Source: Microdochium bolleyi (taxonomy: Eukaryota > Ascomycota > Sordariomycetes > Xylariales > Microdochiaceae). Taken from it: DNA of 64,000 nucleotides. Of the stretch, positions 1 to 10,605 are shown piece by piece. Positions within the stretch are counted from its first letter, which is position 1. Every line of letters begins with the position of its first letter. The translations under genes were made by a program, and so were the position numbers. The stretch lies in assembly GCA_001566295.1 (NCBI GenBank), contig KQ964248.1, positions 1 through 64,000 of the forward strand. The letters are read 5' to 3'. Below the pieces are notes generated by a model. That model was not told the DNA's origin and searched no databases. It was given only the letters and a program-made list of their open reading frames with translations.

Positions 1-1140
1 ACGGATATGTGGATCACAACATATCCAACGATCCTGGATCATGGGATCACAACATATCCACAGATCTCAGGACAGGCACGATGAAGGACAAAGGGTATAT
101 AGCATGAAGGATCTCCTAGACAGACAGTCCTTACCTTTGTACTTCAGCGATCAATCTAAGTATCATTCTCACACATCACTTGAACCAGTCACTCAATTGA
201 CGAGAGTGGTATCTCTTCCAAGAGACACGGCCAACACCCAAGAGACGAACGATATTCGACAGGAAGTGATATTGCATTGGCTTTACCTACCGGCAGAACA
301 GCAACCCAGCGAAGCCCGACCAGACGGCTGACCCCGGAGGTCGGATCGTGACATGTATCTCCACGCTATAGCTTATATGTGGTATTTGGGAGTCCTGTAG
401 GCATACGTTATTAAGTTGTTTATCAGGGAGCAATGTCTGTACTTTATACTGCTAGTCCTGTGAATTCACGCAGTATTGGAAGTCATAAGGTATTATCTGT
501 AGGAGAAGTAGTAGTAGTATTCGAAGTATAAATATATAGCCGAGCTAAGTATAGGCTGCTACTATATGACCTATCGCTATAAGTATAAGTTCTACTACCT
601 CTATACCGCCTACTAGAAGATATACCGTTATTCCAAGTAGGACGAGGAATGTCTATGTGACCGTACCTGAGAGGTCTATAACCGTGATATCTAGGACTTA
701 TCTAGCGACTCCTATTCAGGTTTAGGATCCGGCTCCGACTTAGACATTATAAAGGTAATAAAGAACATAATTATATCTCATGTTTTGTTACGGTTCCCCA
801 GCATAGGGTTAACCGTGACGGTAGATAGGTTAGACATGACATGGCTTAACCTATGTCACGTGACATCCTTAACAGGAGACACGTCAAGTCTGACATAGAT
901 GTCCTTCAACAGGACCGCCTCCTCTTTAGAAGAATCAAGCATTACAATACCTCTATCTGGACTGCTTCGTTACACTTGACTACCGGGACGCCATACATGG
1001 CAGAACGACGGGGAACCCTAACAGGTTTGAAATAGAGTCTATAGTGCTATAGACCTGTTCCGATCGTATTCACGGTCTCCTTATGGCCTGTGGTCAGGTT
1101 AACCTAACCTATGGGATACCCTCAAACCGATGACTGGTTG
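1..1140. repeat. Degenerate AT/TA-rich LTR-retroelement remnant, probably RIP-mutated
   Basis: The stretch is much richer in A/T and in TA dinucleotides than the genes that follow, especially at 480-780, and carries no sustained reading frame. A TGTTACGG motif at about 786, followed by GGTTAACCGTGACGG, resembles the start of fungal Gypsy-type LTRs. The 40-330 segment is less degraded and could be an LTR end plus leader. These traits are expected of a transposon copy altered by repeat-induced point mutation. No reverse transcriptase or integrase domain can be read, so the class is inferred from the LTR-like start only. Confidence 0.45.
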
Positions 1141-1244
1141 CGGTGGCTAGACGATTCCCAACGAAGCGCCCCCGCAGTTCCTCAGAGAGAAGTAGACAAA
1201 CTCCGTCATCGAATCCCATCTCGCGCATGAAATCACCAGGTCAT

Positions 1245-3291
1245 TCATAGAGCGCCCTGAGAGTTCAGTACTGTATCCACGATCTTGGCAGCAGCAAGGC
1301 ACTGTTCGTCTTGGAACCGCGGCGTAATGACCTGCACGCCGCAGTGTGCGCCATCGACCACATCGGGCTTGTCTGTGTATCAATCCGAGTCAGGTTGTCC
1401 TAGAACTTGTGAACGTATGCTGCTTTAGTTTTTGCACTTACAGTCTGGGTCAAAGCCTGCAGTGGCGGCCACGCCTTCCGGATCGCTCTTTGCAGATGCT
1501 CTGCCGTAGGGTATGAAGCAAGCGGGGTACTAAGCGGCACATTAGCGTTTAACCTCTCGTGGTACACGTGCCAGAGAGAAAATGTTGTGGAATCTCCAGA
1601 ACACTCACATCGACCACATTCCAGGCACACGTGTACCCAGGCATGCCGTACTCGTCGTAGGGCACTGTCGTGTGCTGGCCTCCGGGTGCAAGAACAATGT
1701 CGAGATCATTTTGTACCCACGTCCTATGCCAGCTGCCAGCATACTCCTGGATAGCCGAGCCCAGCTTGCTAGCAGTCTCCTGCAGGCTCATCTCCTTCGT
1801 GACCAGCGAAGGATACTTAGAGAACGGGTGCGGCGCCTTGACCAGGGAGCTAATGAGCGGCTCGCCCATCTCCCTCTCGAGCTCTGCGATACTCGGCTGG
1901 CCTGCGTAGTAGCACGCCCAGGCGATTCGCGCGGCCAGGCCAACGCTCCGCGACTCATCCTCGACAAGGCGGACGATGGTGTGGCCGGCTTCATGGAGCT
2001 TGGCGACTGCGTTGTTCATGGCTCTCCGCATTGGCGGGTGGAGATTGTACTCGCTGTCTTCTGGCAGGACGCCAATTCGCAGCGGCCGTGAAGACAAATG
2101 CCCGTCGGTGTTCCAGGGGATCTGAACGCAGCAGGGGTCATACCTCCATGGGTTATGAGCAGAGACCGCTTGCATGAACGTCTCCAGGTCGGCGATAGAG
2201 TGGCCCATAGGTCCTGCTGCCGGCAAGATGCCTTCAGGCATCCGATAACGTGGGAAGGGGCAGTAGACTTGGCCGCCAAAGGGGACACGGTTCGCAGTGG
2301 GTTTGAAGCCGTAAATGCCACAACAGAGCGAGGGGATACGGATAGAGCCTGCAATGTCGGTACCGACACCGAGAGGAGAACCACGGAACGCGAGGAGCGA
2401 GGCCTCGCCTCCTGTTGAGCCACCCGCTGTGAGTAAGGTGTTATGGGGGTTGAGTGACCGCCCGAAGATGTTATTCTCAGGGTCGGCAGTCTGTGTTACA
2501 GAGATTTAGTAAAAAAAACTTTCCAGCGTGCGAGATGCGAGTTATACCATCATCGTCTGGGGCACGTTTGTCTTGCAGTAAAGGACAGCGCCAGATTTTT
2601 GTAGCAGGTTCACTAGAGCAGACTGTTCCTGGGGAGGTGGACTTCGGAGATACTCTGAGAATCCAACCGTCGCGTGGAAGCGGTCAACGACAAATGAGTC
2701 CTAGTATTCCAAACGGGAACGTTAGCTCGAACGGCGAGGGCATAGTCGCTCAGAATAATCATTTGGTATGTACCTTCAAGCTGATGGGCAGTCCGTGCAG
2801 GGGGCCCTTGACCTTGCCTTCCGACTCAAACAGCTCGTCGAGTTCCCGAGCTGTCTGGATCGCCTCTGTGAAGAAAACCTCGGTGAGGCACGATGTCTGC
2901 CATTGTGTACATTAACTAATTGTCCCAGCCACACAGTAACCATATCTGTCAACGAGTTACTGACCAGCTGCTGGGCGATGGCAGCCCTCTTGCAGAATGC
3001 AGTCGTCACGTCGACCGAGTTTAGCCGGCCATCAGCCAGCTGTGAAAGCAGCTCCGTTGCCGTGTACGACTCGGTGATTTCGATTTCCTTGGCCGATAAG
3101 AGATTGGCCCGCTGCGCTGCCTTGGTGGTGATGAGATCGACGCCACCAGACTTTGTGCTACTGGCTTGGGTGAGCTCTGCGATCTGGCTCTTGCTGAGAT
3201 GCCACTCTTGAGGGATTCTGCTCCTCTGCAGTTTCTGGTGGTTGGCGACCAGCTCTCGCCAGTCAGACTTTGTTGAAGAGTTGTCTACCAT
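1245..3291 (-). CDS. Amidase signature family protein (acetamidase-like), six exons
   Basis: This gene should hydrolyse a carboxylic amide to acid and ammonia, probably in the cytosol. Exons in gene order are 3291-2965, 2896-2774, 2700-2548, 2490-1609, 1529-1442 and 1372-1245, giving 566 aa in one consistent phase with GT-AG introns of 57-79 nt. The Ser-cisSer-Lys triad is visible: Lys150 in HGLPISLKD (exons 2/3), Ser226 in AGGSTGGE and Ser250 in GTDIAGSIRIP. The last is usually GTDIGGS. The C-terminus carries the family's WNVVDYPA and GVQVITPRFQDEQCL blocks. The ATG at 3291 was chosen because upstream in-frame codons look non-coding. Length fits fungal amdS-type amidases (about 550 aa). It sits next to the repeat remnant at the left end. 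Substrate cannot be told from sequence. Confidence 0.9.
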
Positions 3292-4932
3292 TGTGCCTTG
3301 CGTGTACCAGCTAGGTAGCGAGAGAAGCGAGATGTGGGATAATGTGAGGCTTGAGTCGATGGGAGGAATGACTTGCGAGGCAAAGTGAAGCATATGGTGA
3401 CTTTTCACTCGCTTATATAGACCATTATACCACCGCAATCCCTCGACTTTCAGTTTGGCGGCCACAAGGCAAGCCCGGCCGTGCTAAGAACCCGGGTGTC
3501 CGAAGAGCGCGGAATTTTCCGCACTCGCATCAGCGAGATCATCAGTGTATTGCGTCCGCAGCGCAGTCGCAGTCCCAAAATGGGTGGGACATTAACGCGA
3601 TGCCAGGGGGTGAGAGGCCTCGTGGAGACATTCAGGAACGAGCCATGCCTGAAGCGGTAGCTCTGGGCACCGGACAATCCGGGGTCTTGAATCGAGCCTC
3701 ACACCATCCATGTCAGGTCGTTCCGCACCTGCCGGGCCGCGTCCGTTGCGAGACGTAGGCACGATTCAGGGGACTTCTGTTCAGCCTGGTGCGGAAAGCG
3801 GCATTGTCGATTCTGGAACAACAGTATAGCACCGCCCCGCTGGGCCACGTCCGTCGCGTGTGGGGATGGGGAAGCTGCCAATCATGACGGCACCAAAGCA
3901 TAACCCATTGGCGGAACCACCTAGTGGACAAAGAAGAGGTGGGCAATCTGCAAGAAAAGCAGGCTTTCTCAACATCATAGCTGTCTCGGGAATGATGCTT
4001 GGGGCCAGCGGTCATACCGCCATCTAGACGGTGGTCTCGTTGACAGACCTTGGCATGCCAACGAGGAGGTTAGTGTGTGACATTGAGCAGGTAGGGGACA
4101 TCCCGATACTCCCCCGGACACCGCTGAGTCAGGATTCAGAGCTCCTTCGGAGTACATGAACCGAGCTTCAGTGCTCGCAGTCATTCTTTTAGAATTTTCT
4201 TTTAGACAGACTACTATCAATTACCACTGTTGAAATCACTCAATCTAAGCACTGTCGAGCGCAGGAATGTGACTTGCCGGAAACGTCACATAGTAATAAT
4301 GACCTCCGCGTATGTGTATATTGATACTGTCCACCAGCAAGAGCCGGCAAGTAACGCGATGGAGACGAGGTAGACGAGTTGGCGGCCGTACTTGACGGTA
4401 AAAGGCCAAAGAACATGCAGCCCACTGCCAGACCAGCCAGCTAAGCCAAGTTGCCATTGCCGCCCCTGCACCGAAAGGCCGAGATCAGGCCCCATCTGCT
4501 GCCAGAAGATAAGTTTGGACCATCACCCTGAGTGGCACAATGTATAAGCATGCATGCACCACAATGTGGGAAGACATGTGCCAGTAAATACAGCGTCATT
4601 TGGCATTGTGTTCTGCTGTACGAGGGAAGCGTTCTATCAGTAGCTGAGATAAAGGCGATGACAAACGTGGTCGGCCTCCTGCATGAGCATTGGCCTCGCT
4701 CATTGGTCAACAGTCGCTTGCAAAGTGTTTGCTGAATGGACACTTCATATTCTGGGCCGTTTGGGCAATAGCGAAATAATCCTGATTGTTCAATTCCTTC
4801 TCTCAATCAGGGCGGACGGAGTCGTTATGATACAGAGCTTCTTGTGTAATACATTGAACAGCTTTAGAGGCCAAAACAACTCGCCATTCCCTCCCCACCT
4901 CGACCATTCGAGCGACTCCCTGCCGTACCAAA
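3292..4932. other. Intergenic region between amidase and RBR ligase genes
   Basis: This is the shared upstream region of two divergent genes (amidase on -, RBR protein on +). Only short overlapping open frames without family signals are present. It should contain both promoters, but I cannot point to a specific element. Confidence 0.6.
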
Positions 4933-6462
4933 ATGCGTCCCGAGAATCACACATCGACCATGACCGCCATGGACGACGCCACCGCAAATTTGATCCTCCA
5001 GATTCTGCAAGAGGATGGCCGCGATGCCGCAGCCGCATTAGACCCTAAGGGCAAACAGGCTGCGGGCACAGAGACAGACGCCCAGCTCGCAATGCGCCTG
5101 TTCCTCGAGGAAGAAGTGCAGCCAGCAGAGACGTTCTTCGCTGACAGGCGGATGACGCAGAGCATTGGGATGGCAGTTTATCTCGATGGGAAGGCCTGCG
5201 AGCTTGTCGAAAGAGAGGAGCGCATGGCTGCCCGTGATCGTGAGCTCTCGGCTGCGCTCAGTCGTGGTGGTATTGGGCCAATGGCTAGCTCTCAGGCCGA
5301 GCAGAATCCAGCGGAGAAGGAAGACGACGACTACGAGCAGTTCATCAACAAGCTATCCTGCCTCTACGTGACTAGCGTGGACACTGGCGTATTTCACAAT
5401 GACAGTGACGAGGATGGCGATGAGTCGGCCAGTCTGGGAGACGGGGCAGAGAGCTCGGCGTGGGCGGCCGCGAGACAGACGGCCAAAGTCCGACAGCGTG
5501 TACCACGGCCGCAAAAGATCGACAAGGAACACGTGCGGCAATGCAACTCTTGCATGGAACCAAAGCACTTCGCAGAATTGGCAGCTGCACCATGCAAACA
5601 CGAGTACTGCCGGGAATGTCTTCAGCGGCTTTTCCGCAACGCAATGAAGGATGAGGCCTACTTCCCACCCCGTTGCTGCAAACTCGCAATCCGACCAGGC
5701 TACCAGACACGCCTATTGCTAACCGCTGAGCTCGTCCGTGATTTCGAACGCAAGGCCGTTGAGTTTTCCACGCCAAACAGGACATATTGCCACGCACCAG
5801 CATGCGCTAGCTTTGTCCCGCCATCTCGGTGTCAGAATGCTGTTGCCACGTGCGAGCTGTGTGAGCGCCAGACCTGTACTTCGTGCAAGCAAGCCTCGCA
5901 TGGTGGCGACTGTCCCAACGACGCCGCCCTACAGAGCGTTCTTGATCTGGCGAGGGAGCAGGGCTGGCAGCGCTGCCAGCAGTGCTGGAACATGGTGGAC
6001 CTGATTATTGGCTGCAACCACATGAAGTACGTCTCGGTCTAGTCATGGAATTGCTGAATTGGTTCGAAGACTATTGCTGACGGGTCACATGTTTGTCTGA
6101 ATAGTTGCCGCTGCGGTTTCCAGTTCTGCTACGTGTGTGGTGCGGAGTGGAAGACATGTCGGTGCGAGCAATGGGACGAGCACCGCCTTTACGAGCGCGC
6201 CGTTGAAATCGATGCGCGCAACGCTCATCCGGACAGGACAGAAGTGGCTCGCCTGCCTGGGGCTCAACTCGAACCGCCACGGCGCATCGCGGCACTCATG
6301 GCGCATCTGCGAGAAAACCACGAGTGCGAGCACGCACGCTGGCAGGGACGGCCAGGGCCGCGACAGTGCGAAGAGTGCTACCACGAGATGCCTCAGTTCA
6401 TCTACGAGTGTCGTCAGTGTCATTTCATGGCCTGTCGGCGATGCAGATACCATCGTTTGTAG
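4933..6462 (+). CDS. RBR (RING-IBR-RING) E3 ubiquitin-protein ligase, two exons
   Basis: It likely accepts ubiquitin from an E2 on a RING2 cysteine and passes it to substrates. Exons 4933-6026 and 6105-6462 are joined in phase across a 78-nt intron, giving 483 aa. The N-terminal 200 residues are acidic and include LILQILQEDG. RING1 starts at CNSCMEPKHF (about 205) with CKHEYCRECL. An IBR follows (CHAPACASF...CELCERQTCTSC). RING2 is WQRCQQC...GCNHMNCRCGFQFCYVCG, and the intron splits the GCNHMN codon run. A further Cys-rich tail (QCEECYHEM, YECRQCHFMACRRC) closes the protein, as in many fungal IBR proteins. The start could instead be the Met at residue 10 or 13. The 3' end is 173 bp from the convergent NAD kinase stop. 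Confidence 0.9.
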
Positions 6463-6635
6463 AGCGTAGGAAGCTGTCGTAGTGGATGACAAGGGCCAGC
6501 ATCCCGTCTGTGCCGACATTAAGATGCGCACTCAGCCGATCATCTCCTGGTGCTTCATATTTCCCAGGCGGTGCGATGTTGTTACCATGAGTAATTGTGG
6601 AGCCAGTGATGTCTCTTGTGAGAATAACACTCGCA

Positions 6636-8042
6636 TCACTCGCCGAAGGGATAGTTGAACTTGAGCAGACCATTGAGGCCTCCAACCCAGCCGTCGTCGT
6701 CCTCCGCGATACCATCTCTGTTGTTGTCGCCTCGCGGTGGGGTCCGAATGACACACGGGACACCGCCATTCCAGCTACCTTCACCGCGTATGTGCGGGCC
6801 GACCATCTCGCCCTCGACACGAATCTCCATGCCAATGGTCGCACCAGTCGTCCGCTTGCCGTCGATGCTAACCTCCAGCTCACGGCCGCGGTTTTTCTCA
6901 CTGATCTTGAGCACGACCTTGGTATTGAGAGGAAGTCCGAGTGGGCGGAAACTCAGGCTCCGTGCACATATCGGTGTGATGAGCAAGGCCTTGACCAGTG
7001 GGTGCATGATGCTGCCGCCGGCAGAGAGGGAGTAGGCCGTGGATCCTGTGGGCGTGCTGACGAGGATACCATCCGCCACCGCCTCTGTGAGAAAATGATT
7101 GTCGACGTAGACATCAATGATGGCGAGATGTGGGTTTGGCCCGCGGTGAATAACGAGCTCGTTAATCGCGTGGAAGGCTGGTGCCAGAAGCTGGCCGGAG
7201 CTGGACATCTGCTTCTGCTCGGGTGGTACAGGGGGTAGGGGCTGATGGAGCTCCGCTGTCGAGGTGGGCATGAGTTGTTCGTTGACGTTGACTCCATTCT
7301 GGTCATATATGCCGACCTTGAGCCTGTTGCGAAGGAGGATCTTGCTCGAGCGCGCAGTGCCCAGGCTCTTGCCACGCACGTGCTCCCACGCCTCGTGCAA
7401 ATTGCTGCCTTCGTCGGCCGGCAGATCGCGAGCACCGGCAGCGGTCTGTGTATGTGGCCCCTGGAGATCACTGACAGCAACACGACTGCCGCTCATGTAG
7501 ACCTCGCGCCATGCACGCTTGAACTCGTCGAACTTCCACTCGCCAAGGAAGCCGAGTGTGCCCATGCTGAAGGCCAGCACGGGAGGGACGGACTCGTGCA
7601 GGCTGAAGAGGCTGGCGGCCCGCAGAATGGTGCCGTCGCCGCCGAGGGTGGCAACCACATCAATCCTGCTGGGGAAGTGGGCGGGCTCGGAGGTGTAGAT
7701 GGGATTCGGGAGCGACTCGTGGATCTGCTCGGCGATGCGGGGCTCGAAGATGAGGTTGAGGTTCGGGTACTCGGTCTGGAGGTGGCGGGCGAAGATGACG
7801 GCGGACTCTGTGACTTTGGGCGACAGGAGCTTGGGCACGATGAGGACGTTCCGGGGCGGCTCGGGCCATTGTAGGGACAGGAGCGAGGACGTCTGGCTCT
7901 CCTTGTAGGCAGGCTGGATGCGTTTCGGGAGGGACCTGACGTCGCGAATCTCGAGGCGGCGCGCGGTTGTGGTGAACAGCCGGCGGGACGTGGCGTTCAG
8001 TACGATGTGCCTTGAGGCATGCCAGAGGCGGGCCGGAGGCAT
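6636..8042 (-). CDS. POS5: Mitochondrial NAD(H) kinase, POS5-like
   Basis: This intronless 468-aa gene should phosphorylate NADH/NAD+ with ATP to supply NADPH in the mitochondrial matrix. The N-terminus (MPPARLWHASRHIVLNATSR, then RRLFTTTARRL) is Arg/Ser/Thr-rich without acidic residues, as in a matrix-targeting sequence. The NAD kinase signature GGDGTILRAA lies at residues 134-143, FSMGTLGFLG follows, and GSTAYSLSAGGSIMHP forms the nucleotide-binding glycine-rich loop. An insertion of about 80 residues (with QTAAGARDLPADEG) separates the two halves, as is common in fungal members. It is convergent with the RBR ligase and divergent from the oxidoreductase at 8971. POS5 rather than UTR1 is inferred from the presequence and the short N-terminus. 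Confidence 0.9.
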   Translation of the reverse strand: MPPARLWHASRHIVLNATSRRLFTTTARRLEIRDVRSLPKRIQPAYKESQTSSLLSLQWPEPPRNVLIVPKLLSPKVTESAVIFARHLQTEYPNLNLIFEPRIAEQIHESLPNPIYTSEPAHFPSRIDVVATLGGDGTILRAASLFSLHESVPPVLAFSMGTLGFLGEWKFDEFKRAWREVYMSGSRVAVSDLQGPHTQTAAGARDLPADEGSNLHEAWEHVRGKSLGTARSSKILLRNRLKVGIYDQNGVNVNEQLMPTSTAELHQPLPPVPPEQKQMSSSGQLLAPAFHAINELVIHRGPNPHLAIIDVYVDNHFLTEAVADGILVSTPTGSTAYSLSAGGSIMHPLVKALLITPICARSLSFRPLGLPLNTKVVLKISEKNRGRELEVSIDGKRTTGATIGMEIRVEGEMVGPHIRGEGSWNGGVPCVIRTPPRGDNNRDGIAEDDDGWVGGLNGLLKFNYPFGE

Positions 8043-8970
8043 GACCGGGAGCTGCGCGCGGTGCCGGGATCGCGACAGAGAAGCTGCGACGGGTGGTGTC
8101 GTGTAGCTTGCAGGTTTAGTGCATCATGACTTTGGGGGAAATTTTGGAGAAGGGGTGGGCGCTGGGCGGAGCGGAGTTGCCGTGACTGGTTGTCGGCCAA
8201 GCTCGACCCCGCCCTGTGCTGCTCGTCGGATGCCTTGCACCTCAGCGACGGCCATTGGACAGTCGGCCATTTCTTAATCCTAACTACCGTGATTGATCGG
8301 ATCCCCCAATACCATGACTGGGGGCAGACTTGGTCTGCTTCGACGTGACTGCATGCAGCAGCATCCTGACCGTGTCAGCGAAATGTGCCAGCCCTGTCCG
8401 CAATGTACGTCATCCAGCCCGGGCCCGCCCTCCCAGCTCCGGCTCCTGCTCCCGGCCGGAGTTCGGCACCGAAGCAGCAGCCGTACACGGCAAGCCCCGG
8501 CTGGCCGACGGCCTGGAAACTCAGGAAGATGCAGTACACATCAGCTGGACACGAGGACAAACCCACTTGCAGATGCTTGGAAGTCGCAGGCCGCCCCTTC
8601 GGTCTGATCCTCGGTGCTTCTCCGCACCACACCACCAGGCACTGCGGGCGTTAGCTCCGTGGCACGGCTCCATCTCTAGACCACCGTGAGAGAAAAGCCA
8701 CGTCGCCGCGGGGGGATTGATCAGCAAGCACGCCGCGATGTGTCACCGGCCAAGGGACGCTTCAGAGGTGGTCACAAAGCCCCTTTCTTCTCTTCTTGAA
8801 AAGAGGCAGCTTAGCTCTTGACTCAAGGAGGGGGTAAATTGTCAGCCCTCGGAACAAAAAATAGTCAATTGGGTTTCGATCTTTCCCCTCACAACTCCGC
8901 CTACAACCACACCCCAAACACCAGCGTCTGCATCGTCAGCACACAGTCAACTTGATCCAGCACAGGCACA
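8043..8970. other. Divergent promoter region between POS5 and the Gfo/Idh/MocA oxidoreductase
   Basis: About 930 bp separate the two start codons. The part next to the + gene (8880-8970) is C/A-rich and pyrimidine-biased, as in fungal 5' leaders. No open frame here has a recognisable domain. Confidence 0.55.
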
Positions 8971-10160
8971 ATGGCAGACCAGAAGATCTTCAACGTGGGC
9001 ATCATCGGCTACGGGTAAGTCCTGTCCTGCCACTGGCCCAGCCTCAAACCACTGACACACTCGTGCACAGCCTCTCCGCCAAAGTCTTCCACATCCCCTT
9101 CATCGCCGTCACCCCGACCCTGCGCCTGCACTCGATCCTCCAGCGCAAGCCTCAGCCGGGCGTCGACTCCGCGCCCGAGGACCACCCCGGCATCGCCCAC
9201 CACACCACTCTCGAGGCCTTCCTCGCCGACACCAGCCTCGACGTCGCGGTCATCTCGACCCCGCCCGGCACGCACTTCCCCTTCGCCCACCAGGCCCTGG
9301 CCGCGGGCAAGCACGTCTTCGTCGAGAAGCCCTTCGTGCCCACCGCCGCCGAGGCCGAGGCCCTGGTCAAGCAGAGCCGCGAGGTCGGCAAGCTGATCTG
9401 TGTGTACCAGAACCGGCGGTGGGACAGCGACTTCATCACCGTGCAGAAGCTGCTCTCGGGTGATGCCGACGCCCCCAGCATCGGCCGCGTCGTCGAGTTC
9501 AACACCTTCTTCGAGCGCTACCGCCCCGCCGCGCCGACAAACTGGAAGGGCACCCTCCCCATGTCCCAGGGCGGCGGCGTCCTGTACGACCTGGGCTCGC
9601 ACCTGCTCGACCAGGCCTACGTGCTCTTCGGCCTCCCCGGCAGCGTGTACGCCAAGCTGACCGCGCAGCGCGAAGGCGTGCTCGTCGCCGCGGAGCCCGA
9701 CAGCATCGTCGTGACGCTGTACTACCCTTCGCACCCGCGCCACCCGGGCCTCACCGTCCGCGCCAGCGCGACGGTCCACAGCGCCGAGACGCGGCAGCCC
9801 CGGTTCTGGATCCGCGGCACCAAGGGCAGCTACTACAAGACCGGCCTCGACACGCAGGAGCCGCAGCTGCGCGGCGGGATGACCGTAAGCGATGCCCAGT
9901 TCGGGCTCGAGGACGAGACCTGCGCGGGCCGCCTCGTCACGGTAGACGGTGGGAACGGGGACAAGATGACAGAGCGCGCCCTGCCAAACATCACGCCGCC
10001 GCAGACGTATGCCCGGTTTTACGAGCTGTTCGCGCGCGCGCTGGCGAGTGGCAAGGAGGCGGACGTTCCTGTGCCGGCGACGCAGGCGGCGGATGTGCTG
10101 CGCATCATTGAGGCAGCCAAGGAGAGTGCTGCGAGCGGGCGTGAGGTTGCGCTGTCGTAG
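8971..10160 (+). CDS. Gfo/Idh/MocA family NAD(P)-dependent oxidoreductase
   Basis: It probably oxidises or reduces a sugar, polyol or related substrate with NAD(P)(H). Exons 8971-9014 and 9071-10160 (56-nt intron) encode 377 aa. The intron lies inside the dinucleotide-binding motif, and splicing gives FNVGIIGYGLSAKVFHIPF, a Rossmann GxGxxx fingerprint at residues 9-14. The family EKP motif is in KHVFVEKPFVPTA, followed by YQNRRWDSDF and the catalytic-type DLGSHLLDQ. The C-terminal domain is the usual alpha/beta sheet, ending in ADVLRIIEAAKESAASGREV. Codon use is extremely GC-biased at third positions, suggesting good expression. The exact substrate is unknown. The upstream ATG-less frame at 8952 is excluded because it needs the intron to be read through. 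Confidence 0.9.
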
Positions 10161-10605
10161 TGGTAGCGGGAAAGAGGTCCGGAGCAGGATTGTCTTCTGT
10201 CCGAAATCTTGCGTACGATGGTTAGTCCTTGCAGATTACAAACTTTCAACTCTTGTCAACTTGTATTAGTTGTGGCAACTGTCTTTTGGCACCATTTGAT
10301 GCCGTCAAGCATGAGAAATCGCTTGCACAGCATTTGACATGACTTGCTGCGAACAGAAGATGAGATGAGCAACCTGATGTGGGATGTGAAGTGGCCGCGT
10401 TGCATTGATGCAGGGTGTGGTATCATTAGGTATCTGAAGTCAATCGCTCAAAGAGAAGATTCTGAAATTGCAGAGCTTCCCACGAACCATGGAGAGGCCA
10501 GAAGGAATGGCTCAACGCCAGATCGAGATGTGGAGTTACTCATGCAACTGTGCGGCCTCAGTCCTCACTTCATATCCGCGAGACGAGCCAGGCCGCCGCG
10601 TGCCT
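10161..10605. other. Intergenic region, convergent 3' ends
   Basis: This 445-bp gap lies between the stops of the + oxidoreductase and the - acyltransferase. I see nothing in it beyond 3' UTR-like sequence that is more A/T-rich than the flanking coding regions. Confidence 0.5.

Noticed and set aside
9009..9779. 256-codon open frame antisense to the oxidoreductase gene
   Set aside because: It mirrors a strongly third-position-GC-biased gene and its product is low-complexity. It is a shadow of the true reading frame.
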